A stretch of 64,000 bases of DNA from the NCBI GenBank assembly GCA_027490815.1, contig JAIXXJ010000019.1, forward strand, positions 1-64,000, read 5' to 3'. Position numbers and translations under genes: made by a program. Within the stretch, counting starts at the first letter, position 1, and each line of letters starts with the position of its first letter. The stretch is from Streptomycetaceae bacterium. Lineage in GTDB: Bacteria; Actinomycetota; Actinomycetes; Nanopelagicales; Nanopelagicaceae. Shown piece by piece: positions 52,652 through 62,009 of the stretch. The notes under the pieces were generated by a model. That model searched no databases. It saw only the letters and a program-made list of their open reading frames with translations, and had not been told where the DNA came from.

Positions 52652-54988
52652 GTGGCAAAAAGAAAAAAATCAAGGAGCTCTTCTAAGTCGATAGGTAATG
52701 CCTTCAGTCGTGCCGCTGTTTCGGTATGGCGATTTTTTGCAAAAGCCTTAGGTAACTCAGTTCGATTTTTAGCTCGAGGAGCAAGAGATTTAGATCCCGC
52801 CCATCAACGCGACGGAATGGCTTTTTTAATTTTGATTTTGGCGTTAATTGCCACAGCAGGAACTTGGTTTAATGCTGACAATATTGTTGGACGCAATGTC
52901 TATTCCGTAATTTACGGAGGCTTTGGTCGTTTGGGTGTATTGACTCCACTACTTTTGATTTATTTTGCAATCAGACTATTTCGAGTTCCAGATGATTCAC
53001 AAGCAACAGGGCGCATCATTGTTGGAACCTTCACTCTTTTACTGTCCACGACAGGTTTAGCTCACTTGATTAATGGCTCTGTTGGAACGGGCGCAACCGC
53101 CATGCGAGAGGGCGGAGGTTGGCTTGGATATGCAGTCTCAACACCTCTAGTTTCACTGATGACATCTGTGCTGGTTTACCCAATTTTAATTATTGTTCTT
53201 TTGTTTGCAATTTTGGTAATAACTGCAACACCAGTCTCACAGCTCATCTCTAGATTTACAGGGACTAGTAGATGGCTTTGGAATAAACGACCAGAGCGTA
53301 AGGTTCGAGTTGAATCTGACTTTGAGATTACTGACACTCCACCTTTTGAAACTCCCATTGTTGCTGCGTGGAATGAACACAGTGAAGAATATGAAGAAGA
53401 AGACCTAGACGAAGAATCTTTTGATGAAGAGTTCACTGTTGAAGTACCACCTGCTCAAGTTGCAAATAAAGTCGAGAGAACATCTAGTAACCGCAGGCCT
53501 GAACAGTTACTACTAACGGCTGACAGTAACTATGAACTTCCAGCACCTGATCTTTTGCGGACTGGACCTGCATCAAAAGCCAAAAGCAAAGCAAATGATG
53601 CTGTGGTAGCAGCTCTAACGGAAGTTTTCTTGCAGTTTGAAATTGATGCTCAGGTTACGGGTTTTATGCGCGGCCCAACTGTTACGCGATATGAAGTTGA
53701 ACTAGGCAACGCTGTAAAAGTTGAGCGTATTACCGCACTAGCCAAGAATATTTCTTATGCCGTTGCCAGCAGTGATGTTCGCATACTTTCACCGATCCCA
53801 GGCAAATCTGCGGTTGGAATTGAAATTCCAAATGCCGATCGAGAGATAGTTGCTCTAGGAGATGTCTTGCGATCAACTGTTGCAGGACAGGATCTTCACC
53901 CAATGTTGGTTGCATTAGGTAAGGACGTTGAGGGTAATTTTGTTTGTGCAAATCTTGCAAAGATGCCGCATTTATTAGTAGCGGGTGCAACAGGTGCAGG
54001 AAAATCTTCAATGATTAATGCAATGATTACATCAATTTTGATGCGATCAACTCCAGATGATGTCCGATTAGTTTTAATCGATCCAAAGCGCGTGGAACTC
54101 ACGGCCTATGAAGGAATTCCACATTTGATTACACCGATCATCACAAATCCAAAGAAAGCTGCAGACGCCCTTACATGGGTAGTCCGTGAGATGGATTTAC
54201 GCTATGAAGATCTATCTACCTTTGGTTTTAGACATATAGATGACTTTAATAAAGCTGTACGAGCTGGCAAAGTAGTTGTGCCAGATGGTAGCGATCGAAC
54301 TGTTGAGCCATACCCTTACCTATTGGTGATAATCGATGAACTTGCAGATTTGATGATGGTTGCAGCAAGAGAGGTTGAAGAGTCGGTAGTGCGAATAACT
54401 CAGCTGGCACGCTCGGCTGGAATTCATTTAGTACTTGCAACGCAGCGACCATCTGTAGATGTAGTAACAGGTTTGATTAAAGCAAACGTTCCGTCTCGAC
54501 TTTCATTTGCAACTAGTTCTTTGGCAGATAGTCGTGTAATTCTTGACACACCTGGCGCAGAAAAATTGGTCGGCCAAGGTGATGGTTTGTTTATTCCTAT
54601 GGGGGCAAGCCGTGCAATACGAATACAAGGTGCATATGTATCCGAACGCGAAATAGAAGCCGTCACAAATCATGTGAAGAAACAATTAAAGCCACGTTAT
54701 CGCGATGATGTGACTGCTCCACAGACCCATCCAAAATTGGTCGACAAAGAAATAGGCGATGATTTAGATATTTTGTGTCAAGCAGTTGAGTTAGTAGTTG
54801 GAACACAATTTGGTTCTACATCGATGTTACAGAGAAAACTAAGAGTTGGATTTGCAAAAGCCGGACGGTTGATGGATTTGATGGAATCCAGAGGAATCGT
54901 GGGTCCATCAGAGGGATCAAAGGCCAGAGCAGTTTTGGTCAAAGCCGACGAGCTGGATTCAGTCCTTGCCACTCTGCGAGATTACTAA
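52652..54988 (+). CDS. ftsK: DNA translocase FtsK/SpoIIIE
   Basis: Septum-anchored motor that pumps DNA during division and triggers XerCD at dif. The 778 residues have a basic N-terminus, about four membrane helices (residues 50-200), an acidic linker (residues 240-275) and the motor: Walker A VAGATGAGKSSMINAMI near residue 447, Walker B LLVIIDELADLMMVAAREVE, and a winged-helix gamma domain at the end (LDILCQAVELVVGTQFGSTSMLQRKLRVGFAKAGRLMD begins near residue 708). GTG start with leaderless-type promoter. XerC at 17874 is its partner system. Confidence 0.94.
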   Translation: MAKRKKSRSSSKSIGNAFSRAAVSVWRFFAKALGNSVRFLARGARDLDPAHQRDGMAFLILILALIATAGTWFNADNIVGRNVYSVIYGGFGRLGVLTPLLLIYFAIRLFRVPDDSQATGRIIVGTFTLLLSTTGLAHLINGSVGTGATAMREGGGWLGYAVSTPLVSLMTSVLVYPILIIVLLFAILVITATPVSQLISRFTGTSRWLWNKRPERKVRVESDFEITDTPPFETPIVAAWNEHSEEYEEEDLDEESFDEEFTVEVPPAQVANKVERTSSNRRPEQLLLTADSNYELPAPDLLRTGPASKAKSKANDAVVAALTEVFLQFEIDAQVTGFMRGPTVTRYEVELGNAVKVERITALAKNISYAVASSDVRILSPIPGKSAVGIEIPNADREIVALGDVLRSTVAGQDLHPMLVALGKDVEGNFVCANLAKMPHLLVAGATGAGKSSMINAMITSILMRSTPDDVRLVLIDPKRVELTAYEGIPHLITPIITNPKKAADALTWVVREMDLRYEDLSTFGFRHIDDFNKAVRAGKVVVPDGSDRTVEPYPYLLVIIDELADLMMVAAREVEESVVRITQLARSAGIHLVLATQRPSVDVVTGLIKANVPSRLSFATSSLADSRVILDTPGAEKLVGQGDGLFIPMGASRAIRIQGAYVSEREIEAVTNHVKKQLKPRYRDDVTAPQTHPKLVDKEIGDDLDILCQAVELVVGTQFGSTSMLQRKLRVGFAKAGRLMDLMESRGIVGPSEGSKARAVLVKADELDSVLATLRDY

Positions 54989-55038
54989 GGTTCAATAATT
55001 ACGCCTGATCGGCAATTGAAAGTTCAAATGCTCTCCAA

Positions 55039-55059
55039 ATGGGGGACGATTCACCCCAT
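55039..55059. repeat. Inverted repeat downstream of ftsK
   Basis: ATGGGG (55039-55044) and CCCCAT (55054-55059) with a nine-base loop. It could form a G/C hairpin after ftsK but has no T-tract, so termination is uncertain. Confidence 0.35.
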
Positions 55060-55096
55060 CTATTCACACCAAATTCCTTGTTGCTTAATGCTTACT

Positions 55097-55115
55097 GACC
55101 TTACAATTTAAGGTC
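55097..55115. promoter_or_regulatory. Dyad GACCTTA-N5-TAAGGTC before the RodZ-like gene
   Basis: Perfect seven-base arms with five-base centre (CAATT), 33 bases upstream of the ATG at 55149. It may be a repressor operator or an RNA hairpin; TAAGGT also resembles a -10 hexamer. Function unknown. Confidence 0.4.
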
Positions 55116-55148
55116 TGCAAGATCCACGGATTGATTTATGAGGTTTCA

Positions 55149-55853
55149 ATGTCGCTAGGTGCAATGATTTCTAAGGCGCGCAGAGATGCGGGCCTTAGTA
55201 TTGACGACCTTTCAAATGCAACAAATATCCGTGGCGCCCTATTGCGCGAGATGGAAGCAGATGAATTCACCAATTGTGGTGGCGAAACTTATGCACGTGG
55301 ACACATTAGAAATATTGCAAAAAAACTAAGCGTTGATCCGCAACCACTTCTTGATGCATATGAAACTGAACAAGGACAGTCAGTTCGTTCCATTCAAGAT
55401 CTTTGGGTAGAAAATTCTTTGATGGAAGAACCTGGGGAACCTCGCAAAGTTTCTTGGAAAGTTCTCGCTGGAATTTCGATCGCTTCCTTAATGGTTATTG
55501 GATTGGCGCAGGTTTTATTTACAAGTGATTCAGAATCACCGATTCCTGTTTCGACAACAACTACACCTGCAGCATCTGAACAGAGTGAGACGATCTCAGA
55601 TGGAACAAAGGTTGAGATTGCAATTACCGCAACTAGAGCTAGAAGCTATTTACTTGTAAGTGATGAAGCTGGAACAACTCTTTTTGACGGACAGATTGCA
55701 TTAGGTGAGGAAAAAATTTATTCATCAACTTCAAAGTTGACCCTCAAAGTGGGCGATGCTGGGGCTATTGATCTAAGAGTCAATGGAAAAGTAGTCCCAC
55801 CTATTGGCACTTCAGGCCAGGTAGTGACCGTAACCTACGGATTAGATTCCTAA
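55149..55853 (+). CDS. RodZ-like helix-turn-helix membrane protein
   Basis: The 234 residues begin with an XRE-type HTH ([38 protein letters not shown], residues 3-40). One membrane helix follows near residues 110-130 ([20 protein letters not shown]), then a Thr/Ser-rich stretch and a DUF4115 beta-domain. That is the RodZ cell-shape architecture, with the HTH facing the cytoplasm and usually contacting cytoskeletal or division proteins. ATG 55149, five bases after GAGG, was preferred to TTG 55131. Between ftsK and rimO as in other actinobacteria. Confidence 0.8.
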   Translation: MSLGAMISKARRDAGLSIDDLSNATNIRGALLREMEADEFTNCGGETYARGHIRNIAKKLSVDPQPLLDAYETEQGQSVRSIQDLWVENSLMEEPGEPRKVSWKVLAGISIASLMVIGLAQVLFTSDSESPIPVSTTTTPAASEQSETISDGTKVEIAITATRARSYLLVSDEAGTTLFDGQIALGEEKIYSSTSKLTLKVGDAGAIDLRVNGKVVPPIGTSGQVVTVTYGLDS

Positions 55854-55868
55854 AGCCCTTAAACAAGG

Positions 55869-55874
55869 TAAGAT
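55869..55874 (+). promoter_or_regulatory. -10 element of rimO (leaderless)
   Basis: TAAGAT, seven bases (cgcgcaa), then the rimO ATG at 55882. No Shine-Dalgarno sequence is seen. Confidence 0.45.
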
Positions 55875-55881
55875 CGCGCAA

Positions 55882-57237
55882 ATGAAGCGCACTGTTGCAG
55901 TTGTGACGATGGGCTGCGCGCGCAATGAAGTTGATTCTGAAGAGTTGGCTGGGCGACTTGAAGCCGATGGTTGGACGCTTGTTGAAGATGTTGAATCAGC
56001 AGAGGTTGCACTTGTAAACACGTGTGGGTTTATTGAGTCTGCAAAGAAAGACTCTCTCGATGCTCTTCTTGAAGCAAATTCACTCAAGGGACATGGTGTT
56101 ACTCGCGCTGTTGTAGCTGTTGGTTGTATGGCTGAGCGATATGGAAATGAGTTGGCACAGGCTCTTCCAGAAGCTGATGCAATTCTAGGCTTTGATGACT
56201 ACAAAGATATTTCAGCTCGCCTTCAGTCAATTGTTTCTGGTCAATCCCACGCACCACATGTCCCACGTGATCGCCGTGCATTGCTTCCTATTGCACCAGC
56301 AGATCGCGCCAGCACTCAAGAGGTCGAAGAGTTTTCAAGAAAGCGATTAGGAAAGGCTCCCTGGGCACCGCTCAAGATTGCTTCAGGTTGTGATCGTAGA
56401 TGTTCATTTTGCGCGATTCCTTATTTTCGAGGATCGTTTGTTTCACGTAGGCCAACTGACATCATTAAAGAAGCACAGTGGCTGGCAGAAAATGGAGTAA
56501 CCGAGCTGTTCTTGGTCAGTGAAAACACCACTTCATACGGCAAAGATTTAAGTGATTTACAACTTTTGGAGAAAATTCTTCCCGAGATAGCGGCGTTATC
56601 AGGTGTTGAAAGGGTGCGCCTTTCCTACCTTCAGCCGGCGGAGATGCGGCCGACTTTGCTTCAAGCGATGATCGCAACAGAGAAAGTTGCACCTTATTTT
56701 GACTTATCTTTTCAACACACAAGCCCAACCGTTCTACGACGTATGCGACGCTTTGGTGATGCCGATAAGTTCTTACATTTGATTAATCAAATCAGAGCCC
56801 TCTCTCCAGAAGCGGGCATCCGCTCTAACTTTATTGTTGGCTTTCCGGGGGAGACTCAAGAAGATTTTGATGATCTAGCTAAGTTCATCACCGAAGCAAA
56901 ACTTGATGCTGTTGGAATTTTTGGATATTCAGATGAAGATAATACAGAGGCACTGAATCACACAGATAAAATTGACCTAGAAGTAATTGCACAACGAGTT
57001 GAAACTTTGTCATCTTTGGCTGATGAAATGGTTTCATTGCGCGCACAGGCTCGAATTGGTGAATCCATAAGAGTTTTAATTGAAGACCAAGATTTACAAG
57101 AAGGCAGAGCTGCTCATCAAGGCCCTGAAGTCGATGGAACAACAACCTTTATTGGAACAGATTTTCTAGTTGGCCAGTATGTTGATGCAGTTGTAATTGA
57201 CTCCATGGGTGCGGACTTGGTTGCAAAGCCATTATGA
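55882..57237 (+). CDS. rimO: Ribosomal protein S12 methylthiotransferase
   Basis: Radical-SAM enzyme that adds a methylthio group to the conserved Asp of ribosomal protein S12. The 451 residues hold the N-terminal UPF0004 domain with its cluster cysteines ([34 protein letters not shown]), the radical-SAM motif [13 protein letters not shown] near residue 170, and a C-terminal TRAM domain. The Arg/Asp-rich CDRRCSFC variant fits RimO rather than MiaB. It overlaps pgsA by four bases. Confidence 0.92.
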   Translation: MKRTVAVVTMGCARNEVDSEELAGRLEADGWTLVEDVESAEVALVNTCGFIESAKKDSLDALLEANSLKGHGVTRAVVAVGCMAERYGNELAQALPEADAILGFDDYKDISARLQSIVSGQSHAPHVPRDRRALLPIAPADRASTQEVEEFSRKRLGKAPWAPLKIASGCDRRCSFCAIPYFRGSFVSRRPTDIIKEAQWLAENGVTELFLVSENTTSYGKDLSDLQLLEKILPEIAALSGVERVRLSYLQPAEMRPTLLQAMIATEKVAPYFDLSFQHTSPTVLRRMRRFGDADKFLHLINQIRALSPEAGIRSNFIVGFPGETQEDFDDLAKFITEAKLDAVGIFGYSDEDNTEALNHTDKIDLEVIAQRVETLSSLADEMVSLRAQARIGESIRVLIEDQDLQEGRAAHQGPEVDGTTTFIGTDFLVGQYVDAVVIDSMGADLVAKPL

Positions 57238-57785
57238 ATATTCCAAAATTTGTTACACCCAATCTAATCACGGTCTTACGTGTGGCATTTGTGCCTGTTG
57301 GTGCATTCACTTTGTTTAAAAATGGGGGCGATGATCCTACGTGGCAGTACATTTCATGGACAATATTTTTTATTCTAGGCCTTTCTGACATTCTAGATGG
57401 AAAACTTGCCAGAAGTCGTGGAGCTGTCACCGAACTTGGAAAGTTTTTGGACCCAGTTGCCGATAAATTCATGCTTGGTACAGCGATGGTTTCACTTTCT
57501 ATTTTGGACAGAATGCCTTGGTGGATCACCATAGTTATTTTGACCAGAGAAATTGGAGTAACCATTTTGCGACTTGCTGTTCTAAAACGTGGAGTCATTC
57601 CTGCCAACAAAGGAGGAAAGATTAAGGCGATGATGCAATCCTTTGGAGTTGGTTTCTATGTTCTTCCACTTAGCTCATCTTTGTATTGGTTTAGAGATGG
57701 ATTTATGTATATCGCGATTATTCTGACTATCTTTACGGGTATTTATTATGTAAAATCTGTAATGTCTCCAAATTCGCCAAATTAG
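57234..57785 (+). CDS. pgsA: CDP-diacylglycerol-glycerol-3-phosphate 3-phosphatidyltransferase
   Basis: Membrane enzyme forming phosphatidylglycerophosphate from CDP-diacylglycerol (see cdsA) and glycerol-3-phosphate. The 183 residues have four or five hydrophobic segments and the CDP-alcohol phosphotransferase signature, from [13 protein letters not shown] to [10 protein letters not shown] (D-G-x2-A-R-x8-G-x3-D-x3-D), near residues 55-80. ATGA overlap with rimO. Confidence 0.92.
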   Translation: MNIPKFVTPNLITVLRVAFVPVGAFTLFKNGGDDPTWQYISWTIFFILGLSDILDGKLARSRGAVTELGKFLDPVADKFMLGTAMVSLSILDRMPWWITIVILTREIGVTILRLAVLKRGVIPANKGGKIKAMMQSFGVGFYVLPLSSSLYWFRDGFMYIAIILTIFTGIYYVKSVMSPNSPN

Positions 57786-57804
57786 CTAAAAGAAAGAACC
57801 AACT

Positions 57805-58296
57805 GTGATGCGATTAGATGAGAACGATGGCTTAGTTGCCCAAATCATCGATGCATTGCGTCAACGTGGTGAAACTTTATGTACCGCCGAATCAATTACT
57901 GGGGGATATATCAGCTCTACTGTGGTGCGAATTTCGGGTGCATCAGATGTCTTTGTTGGTGGCTTAACGGCATACAGTGATGAAGTCAAAGTTGCCCACC
58001 TAAATGTTGATCCAAAACTTATAAAGGAGCACTCCTCAATAAGTGAGCAGGTTGTAGAGGCAATGGCTCAAGGCGCGTTACAAACTTTTGGAACAACGTG
58101 GGCGATAGCAACGACAGGGGTTGCCGGTCCTGGTCCAGTTGGTTCCCATGTGGCTGGAACTGTTTGGGTATCAATACGGGGGCCAATTAACCAGACAACC
58201 GAGTTGGCCCTGCCAGGTGAGCGTGAAACTGTGCGAAACGCGGCTACATCAAGCGCGATTGCCGCCTTTGCGCGTATCCTTAATACTCGAGTTTAG
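57805..58296 (+). CDS. pncC: Nicotinamide-nucleotide amidase, CinA C-terminal type
   Basis: Deamidates nicotinamide mononucleotide to recycle pyridine nucleotides. The product is a single-domain CinA-C protein of 163 residues: [33 protein letters not shown] near residue 28 and [21 protein letters not shown] near residue 105. The N-terminal MoCF domain of full CinA is absent, as in many actinobacterial homologues. Start is GTG 57805 or ATG 57808. Lies between pgsA and clgR, a conserved order. Confidence 0.9.
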   Translation: MMRLDENDGLVAQIIDALRQRGETLCTAESITGGYISSTVVRISGASDVFVGGLTAYSDEVKVAHLNVDPKLIKEHSSISEQVVEAMAQGALQTFGTTWAIATTGVAGPGPVGSHVAGTVWVSIRGPINQTTELALPGERETVRNAATSSAIAAFARILNTRV

Positions 58297-58336
58297 TTTG
58301 TTAATGGATGTATACGGTCGCAAGAAAGGAATGACG

Positions 58337-58603
58337 ATGGTTCTAGTACGTGATGCTGTTGGTCAAATCCTTCGTACCGCACGAACTGATCAAGGTCGAA
58401 CATTGCGAGATGTTGCACGTGATGCGCGAGTTTCACTTGGATACTTATCAGAAGTTGAGCGCGGACAAAAAGAGGCATCATCAGAACTCTTAAGTGCAAT
58501 TTGTTCTGCGCTAGGTCTTACCTTATCTGGAGTCTTTAGTGCAGTTTCAGTAGAGCTTAAGAGCCGAGAGGGACTCACTCTCACTGTTGTCGATGCCGCT
58601 TGA
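58337..58603 (+). CDS. clgR: ClgR-like XRE-family transcriptional regulator
   Basis: DNA-binding regulator; in related actinobacteria ClgR activates clp protease and other stress genes. The 88-residue protein contains the HTH in [32 protein letters not shown], which is very close to the ClgR family. ATG 58337 lies six bases after AAGAAAGGA; an ATG at 58331 abuts that site. The reading frame stays open upstream into pncC, but that part is an out-of-frame shadow. The C-terminus ends [13 protein letters not shown] without the long degradation tail. Confidence 0.85.
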   Translation: MVLVRDAVGQILRTARTDQGRTLRDVARDARVSLGYLSEVERGQKEASSELLSAICSALGLTLSGVFSAVSVELKSREGLTLTVVDAA

Positions 58604-59117
58604 TAAGTACGCGCCTCAAGTAGCAAATCATCGCCGTACGCAAGTAGCTATTCTTGAAGGTGCAAAAGAACTCATTGCAACCGTTGGATTAAAAAAGATG
58701 TCAATGATCGAAATTGCAGATATTTCCCAGGTTTCACGGGCGACTTTATACAATCATTACCGCGACAAAGACAGTGTTGTGCGGGCACTGTGTGAATCAG
58801 AAACAGAACGGTTTGTGGTTCTGGCGAGAGAAAGTGAAACGGCTATTGATGCTTTAGAAAAACTTTCGATTCAGGTGAGCCAAGATTTAGCTCTTGCTAA
58901 TATGCGAAAAACCGATCCTGAGAGTTTGTCTATGTTTCTTGGCGCTCAGGAAGATCGATTATGGAAAGCAGTCTCGGCTGCAATTTCCTTAGTTGTTCCG
59001 AATCCGATTGCTGCCGAGTTAACGCTTCGATGGTTGATCGGACAGGCTTTATATCCATTGACTCCCACTCAGTCACGACAACAGGCAGAGGCGATTATAA
59101 ATAGTGCGCATCTCTGA
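58593..59117 (+). CDS. TetR-family transcriptional regulator
   Basis: Likely one-component repressor of 174 residues. The N-terminal HTH reads [53 protein letters not shown] (about residues 15-68, quoted here only in outline: key segment [13 protein letters not shown]). The C-terminal ligand-binding part is not recognisable. ATG 58593 overlaps clgR by 11 bases. It lies in a place where most actinobacteria go directly from clgR to the recA region, so it may be a local addition. Ligand and targets unknown; the nearby hydrolase is one candidate. Confidence 0.8.
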   Translation: MPLDKYAPQVANHRRTQVAILEGAKELIATVGLKKMSMIEIADISQVSRATLYNHYRDKDSVVRALCESETERFVVLARESETAIDALEKLSIQVSQDLALANMRKTDPESLSMFLGAQEDRLWKAVSAAISLVVPNPIAAELTLRWLIGQALYPLTPTQSRQQAEAIINSAHL

Positions 59118-59304
59118 TTTAAGGGAGCGCATCACGCTTTCTTTTGGGCAAACATGGGCTCCATCATTTTCATCAGATATCGCCATATCTGAACTTGGAA
59201 GTAAAACAGTCAATGAAGCGTTAAGCGCCGGCTTTGAACCAGATGTCATTTGGAAAGCAGTTTGTAAAGCCCATCCAGTGCAGACAGAAAAATATAGGTA
59301 TTAG
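59104..59304 (+). CDS. DUF3046 protein
   Basis: Small actinobacterial protein of 66 residues with the family features [21 protein letters not shown] and ISELGSKTVNEALSAGFEPDVIWKAVC. Members are regularly found just upstream of recA, but their function is unknown. GTG start inside the end of the TetR gene; two bases before the hydrolase. Confidence 0.85.
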   Translation: MRISDLRERITLSFGQTWAPSFSSDIAISELGSKTVNEALSAGFEPDVIWKAVCKAHPVQTEKYRY

Positions 59305-59306
59305 TA

Positions 59307-60104
59307 ATGCCGATCAAAGCAACAGTCTTTACTGAGAATGAAAAACTACCCGCACTCGTTCTTGTGCATGGACTGGGTTCTGCAGGAAGTATTTGGAAGT
59401 CACTACTGCCACAACTCAAAAGAGATTTCACTGTCTACACCCTTGATCTGCCAGGACATGGAGAAGCCGATTTAGCTGAGAATGAGGCCCTTGATCCAAA
59501 ATCATTGGCCCGCTCGATTATTTCGACAATGCAGAGCAAACATAATGTTTCCAAGATGCACGTTGCAGGAAATTCATTGGGTGGATGGATCGCATTAGAG
59601 ATGGGCGCTGTAGCCCCCAAAAACGTTTCCAGCATTACTGCATTGGCACCTGCCGGCCTTTGGCACCAAGTTCCGACATCCAAGTTTCCACCAAGTTTAC
59701 TAGCCCGAATGCTTGCAAAAATTTCTCGTTACTTTATGCGTATTGCATATCAAATGCCTGCTCTAAAGGCTGTTGGCTACAAAAAAATTACGCATCTATG
59801 GCGAGAGTTAAGTTTTGAAACTTGCCGGGACTCAGTAATTGCAATGGCAACTTCAAAGGGTTATATGCCTACGTGGAGAGGCTTACGTGGGAAAAAATTT
59901 GACTCAAAGATAGATCCATCTGTAGATGTCTCGATTGTCTTTGGTGACTATGACCTTACATTGCCTGAAAACATTGCTCAAAAACGAGAAGTTGCACCCG
60001 AGCATGCACAATGGATTGTGGTTGAAAATTGTGCCCATGTGATCATGTGGAACTATCCAGATCTAACTGTTGATTTGATTAAACGTACTGCCCGTATCGC
60101 CTAA
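59307..60104 (+). CDS. Alpha/beta-fold hydrolase
   Basis: Cytoplasmic esterase, lipase or C-C hydrolase-like enzyme of unknown substrate, 265 residues. It has the oxyanion-hole segment LVHGLGSAGSIW near residue 20, LDLPGHGEAD, the nucleophile elbow GNSLGG (Ser near residue 93), an acid in FGDYDLTLP near residue 215, and the catalytic His in NCAHVIMW near residue 245. ATG two bases after DUF3046, so co-translated. Convergent with yaaA, with one base between the stops. Confidence 0.82.
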   Translation: MPIKATVFTENEKLPALVLVHGLGSAGSIWKSLLPQLKRDFTVYTLDLPGHGEADLAENEALDPKSLARSIISTMQSKHNVSKMHVAGNSLGGWIALEMGAVAPKNVSSITALAPAGLWHQVPTSKFPPSLLARMLAKISRYFMRIAYQMPALKAVGYKKITHLWRELSFETCRDSVIAMATSKGYMPTWRGLRGKKFDSKIDPSVDVSIVFGDYDLTLPENIAQKREVAPEHAQWIVVENCAHVIMWNYPDLTVDLIKRTARIA

Positions 60105-60105
60105 A

Positions 60106-60651
60106 TCAGATATAGACTTCAAGTATCCAGGGTGTGTTTTGGCCACTTCTTATTAAATTACAGTTAAAGCTCTCCGAAATAATCTGTTTTAATTGCTCTG
60201 GATTCTTAGGAGCAACTTGAGAGAGCAAAACTGCACGGACTACTTCACCTCGGGTCTTTTTTGACATATGAGTAATTGTCTTTTTAACTGATCCAACTTT
60301 CGTGTAGACCTTGATCTCAACTGTCTTTTCGATAGGAGAGCGCCATGCAACTTGGTAGGTCGATGACCGACAATCAATAATCAACTCGGCCTTGTGTTGA
60401 TCTAGCTTTTCACTGACTAAAGGCCCCATCTTCCTGTTATCTATTTTTTCCTTGTAAGGACGGATAGTCGTGGTAGGAGAGATCGCTCCATACTTGGCCG
60501 AGATAATGGTGATTGATTTGGCTCCTCGGCTTTTAGCCGCCTTAGTAAGACTTGCCCAGCCCAGCCCCTGATATAGGACCCCCGTATAGACAGAGATTGC
60601 GGGCCCCTGGAACTCAGCCTTCTTCTCACTGGGGGGCAAAAGGATCAGCAC
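60106..60651 (-). CDS. yaaA: YaaA-family (DUF328) peroxide-stress protein, shortened
   Basis: YaaA proteins bind DNA and limit iron-driven oxidative damage in E. coli. The N-terminus MLILLPPSEKK, the central ISAKYGAISPTTTIRPYKEKI and the C-terminal KTRGEVVRAVLLSQVAPKNPEQL match. The protein is only 181 residues against about 240-260 for the family. The stretch that normally lies between the N-terminal PPSEKK and the YTGVLYQGL segment is nearly gone. The reading frame is intact. GTG start with a leaderless-type -10. Divergent from recA. Confidence 0.78.
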   Translation of the reverse strand: MLILLPPSEKKAEFQGPAISVYTGVLYQGLGWASLTKAAKSRGAKSITIISAKYGAISPTTTIRPYKEKIDNRKMGPLVSEKLDQHKAELIIDCRSSTYQVAWRSPIEKTVEIKVYTKVGSVKKTITHMSKKTRGEVVRAVLLSQVAPKNPEQLKQIISESFNCNLIRSGQNTPWILEVYI

Positions 60652-60657
60652 GGGGTA

Positions 60658-60663
60658 AGTATG
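60658..60663 (-). promoter_or_regulatory. -10 element of yaaA (leaderless)
   Basis: On the minus strand, CATACT, six bases (tacccc), then GTG 60651-60649. Pattern-based. Confidence 0.4.
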
Positions 60664-60717
60664 GTCTTTGATTTAACCTGCGACACGGCCAAATTTGTCA
60701 CCGGCGCCTGTTACCTT

Positions 60718-60733
60718 TCGAACAGATGTTCGG
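60718..60733 (+). promoter_or_regulatory. SOS box (LexA operator) of recA
   Basis: CGAACAGATGTTCG at 60719-60732 fits the actinobacterial/Gram-positive SOS consensus CGAAC-N4-GTTCG exactly. It ends two bases before TAGAAT (-10), so LexA binding would cover the -35 region. This predicts DNA-damage induction and a LexA gene elsewhere. Confidence 0.85.
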
Positions 60734-60734
60734 A

Positions 60735-60740
60735 TAGAAT
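60735..60740 (+). promoter_or_regulatory. -10 element of recA
   Basis: TAGAAT just downstream of the SOS box. It would give a 5' leader of about 160 bases before recA, which contains an AACTCGAGTT palindrome. No obvious protein is encoded there. Confidence 0.6.
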
Positions 60741-60908
60741 TGACCACGTTGCAAGCAATTGCATCGTTCAGCCAGAGCGGTTCCAACTTCCGCCCGCTTC
60801 TCCACACTCGAACTCGAGTTGAAGCGGTCCGTCGTTGGGTCTCCGTACCTTCTGGGCCGACACCAAACGAACTGCATAGAGCAGGACGTTCTATCGAAAG
60901 GAATGTAA

Positions 60909-62003
60909 GTGGCTACTGAAAAAAGCAACAAAGCAAACGAAGGTGCACAAGATAAAGCCAATAATGAACGCCAAAAAGCGCTAGACACAGCCCTAGCCCA
61001 GATCGAACGTCAATTTGGTAAGGGCTCAGTTATGAAAATGTCTGATCGACAAAATGCAGTTATTGAAGTTATTCCAACAGGTTCAATTGCTTTAGACATT
61101 GCACTTGGTATCGGTGGACTTCCACGTGGTCGAATCGTTGAGATTTACGGACCAGAGTCATCAGGTAAGACAACTTTAACTTTGCATGCAATTGCAAATG
61201 CTCAAAAAGCTGGCGGTATCTGTGCATTCATCGATGCAGAGCACGCATTTGATGCAGAGTATGCCAAGAAGCTTGGTGTTGACATTGATGCGCTGCTTGT
61301 TTCACAACCTGATACAGGTGAGCAAGCACTTGAGATTATGGACATGCTCATTCGTTCAGGTGCACTCGACCTTGTGGTAGTTGACTCTGTTGCAGCCCTT
61401 GTTCCTCGCGCCGAAATAGAAGGCGAGATGGGCGATTCTCACATGGGTCTACAGGCACGCTTGATGTCTCAAGCACTTCGTAAAGTCACTGGAGCTTTGC
61501 ATCAGTCAAAGACAACTGCGATCTTTATTAATCAGTTGCGCGAAAAGATCGGTGTATTTTTTGGCTCACCGGAGACAACAACTGGCGGTAAGGCACTTAA
61601 GTTTTATGCCTCAGTTCGTCTAGACATTCGCCGAATTGAAACTCTGAAGGATGGCACCGAATCTGTTGGTAACCGTACGCGCGTTAAGGTTGTCAAAAAC
61701 AAAATGGCTCCGCCATTTAAGCAAGCAGAGTTCGACATCATTTATGGAACAGGTATTTCACGCGAAGGCTCATTGATCGATATGGGTGTTGAGATCGGCG
61801 TTGTTAAAAAGGCCGGAGCTTGGTACACATATGAAGCCGATCAACTGGGTCAAGGCAAGGAAAATGCCCGTGCATTCCTTCTTGATAACCCAGATCTAGC
61901 CAATGAGATCGAGGGCAAGATTCGTGGTCACTTTGTGGCTGTTGAAGTCGATCCTGAGTTGGTTGCAGCAATAGATGAGGCCACATCAGAGGTGGATTTC
62001 TAA
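60909..62003 (+). CDS. recA: Recombinase RecA
   Basis: Strand-exchange protein and LexA co-protease. The 364 residues include Walker [10 protein letters not shown] near residue 80, [39 protein letters not shown] outlined by its L1 region, and [21 protein letters not shown] (L2). There is no intein. GTG start seven bases after GAAAGGA. Regulated by the SOS box upstream. recX follows after six bases. Confidence 0.97.
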   Translation: MATEKSNKANEGAQDKANNERQKALDTALAQIERQFGKGSVMKMSDRQNAVIEVIPTGSIALDIALGIGGLPRGRIVEIYGPESSGKTTLTLHAIANAQKAGGICAFIDAEHAFDAEYAKKLGVDIDALLVSQPDTGEQALEIMDMLIRSGALDLVVVDSVAALVPRAEIEGEMGDSHMGLQARLMSQALRKVTGALHQSKTTAIFINQLREKIGVFFGSPETTTGGKALKFYASVRLDIRRIETLKDGTESVGNRTRVKVVKNKMAPPFKQAEFDIIYGTGISREGSLIDMGVEIGVVKKAGAWYTYEADQLGQGKENARAFLLDNPDLANEIEGKIRGHFVAVEVDPELVAAIDEATSEVDF

Positions 62004-62009
62004 ACAACC

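Noticed and set aside
58121-58336. An upstream extension of the clgR frame into pncC
   Set aside because: It is an out-of-frame shadow of pncC; the ribosome binding site and family N-terminus both place the start at 58337.
60909-62003. Intein or split in recA
   Set aside because: The 364-residue frame is continuous and of normal length.
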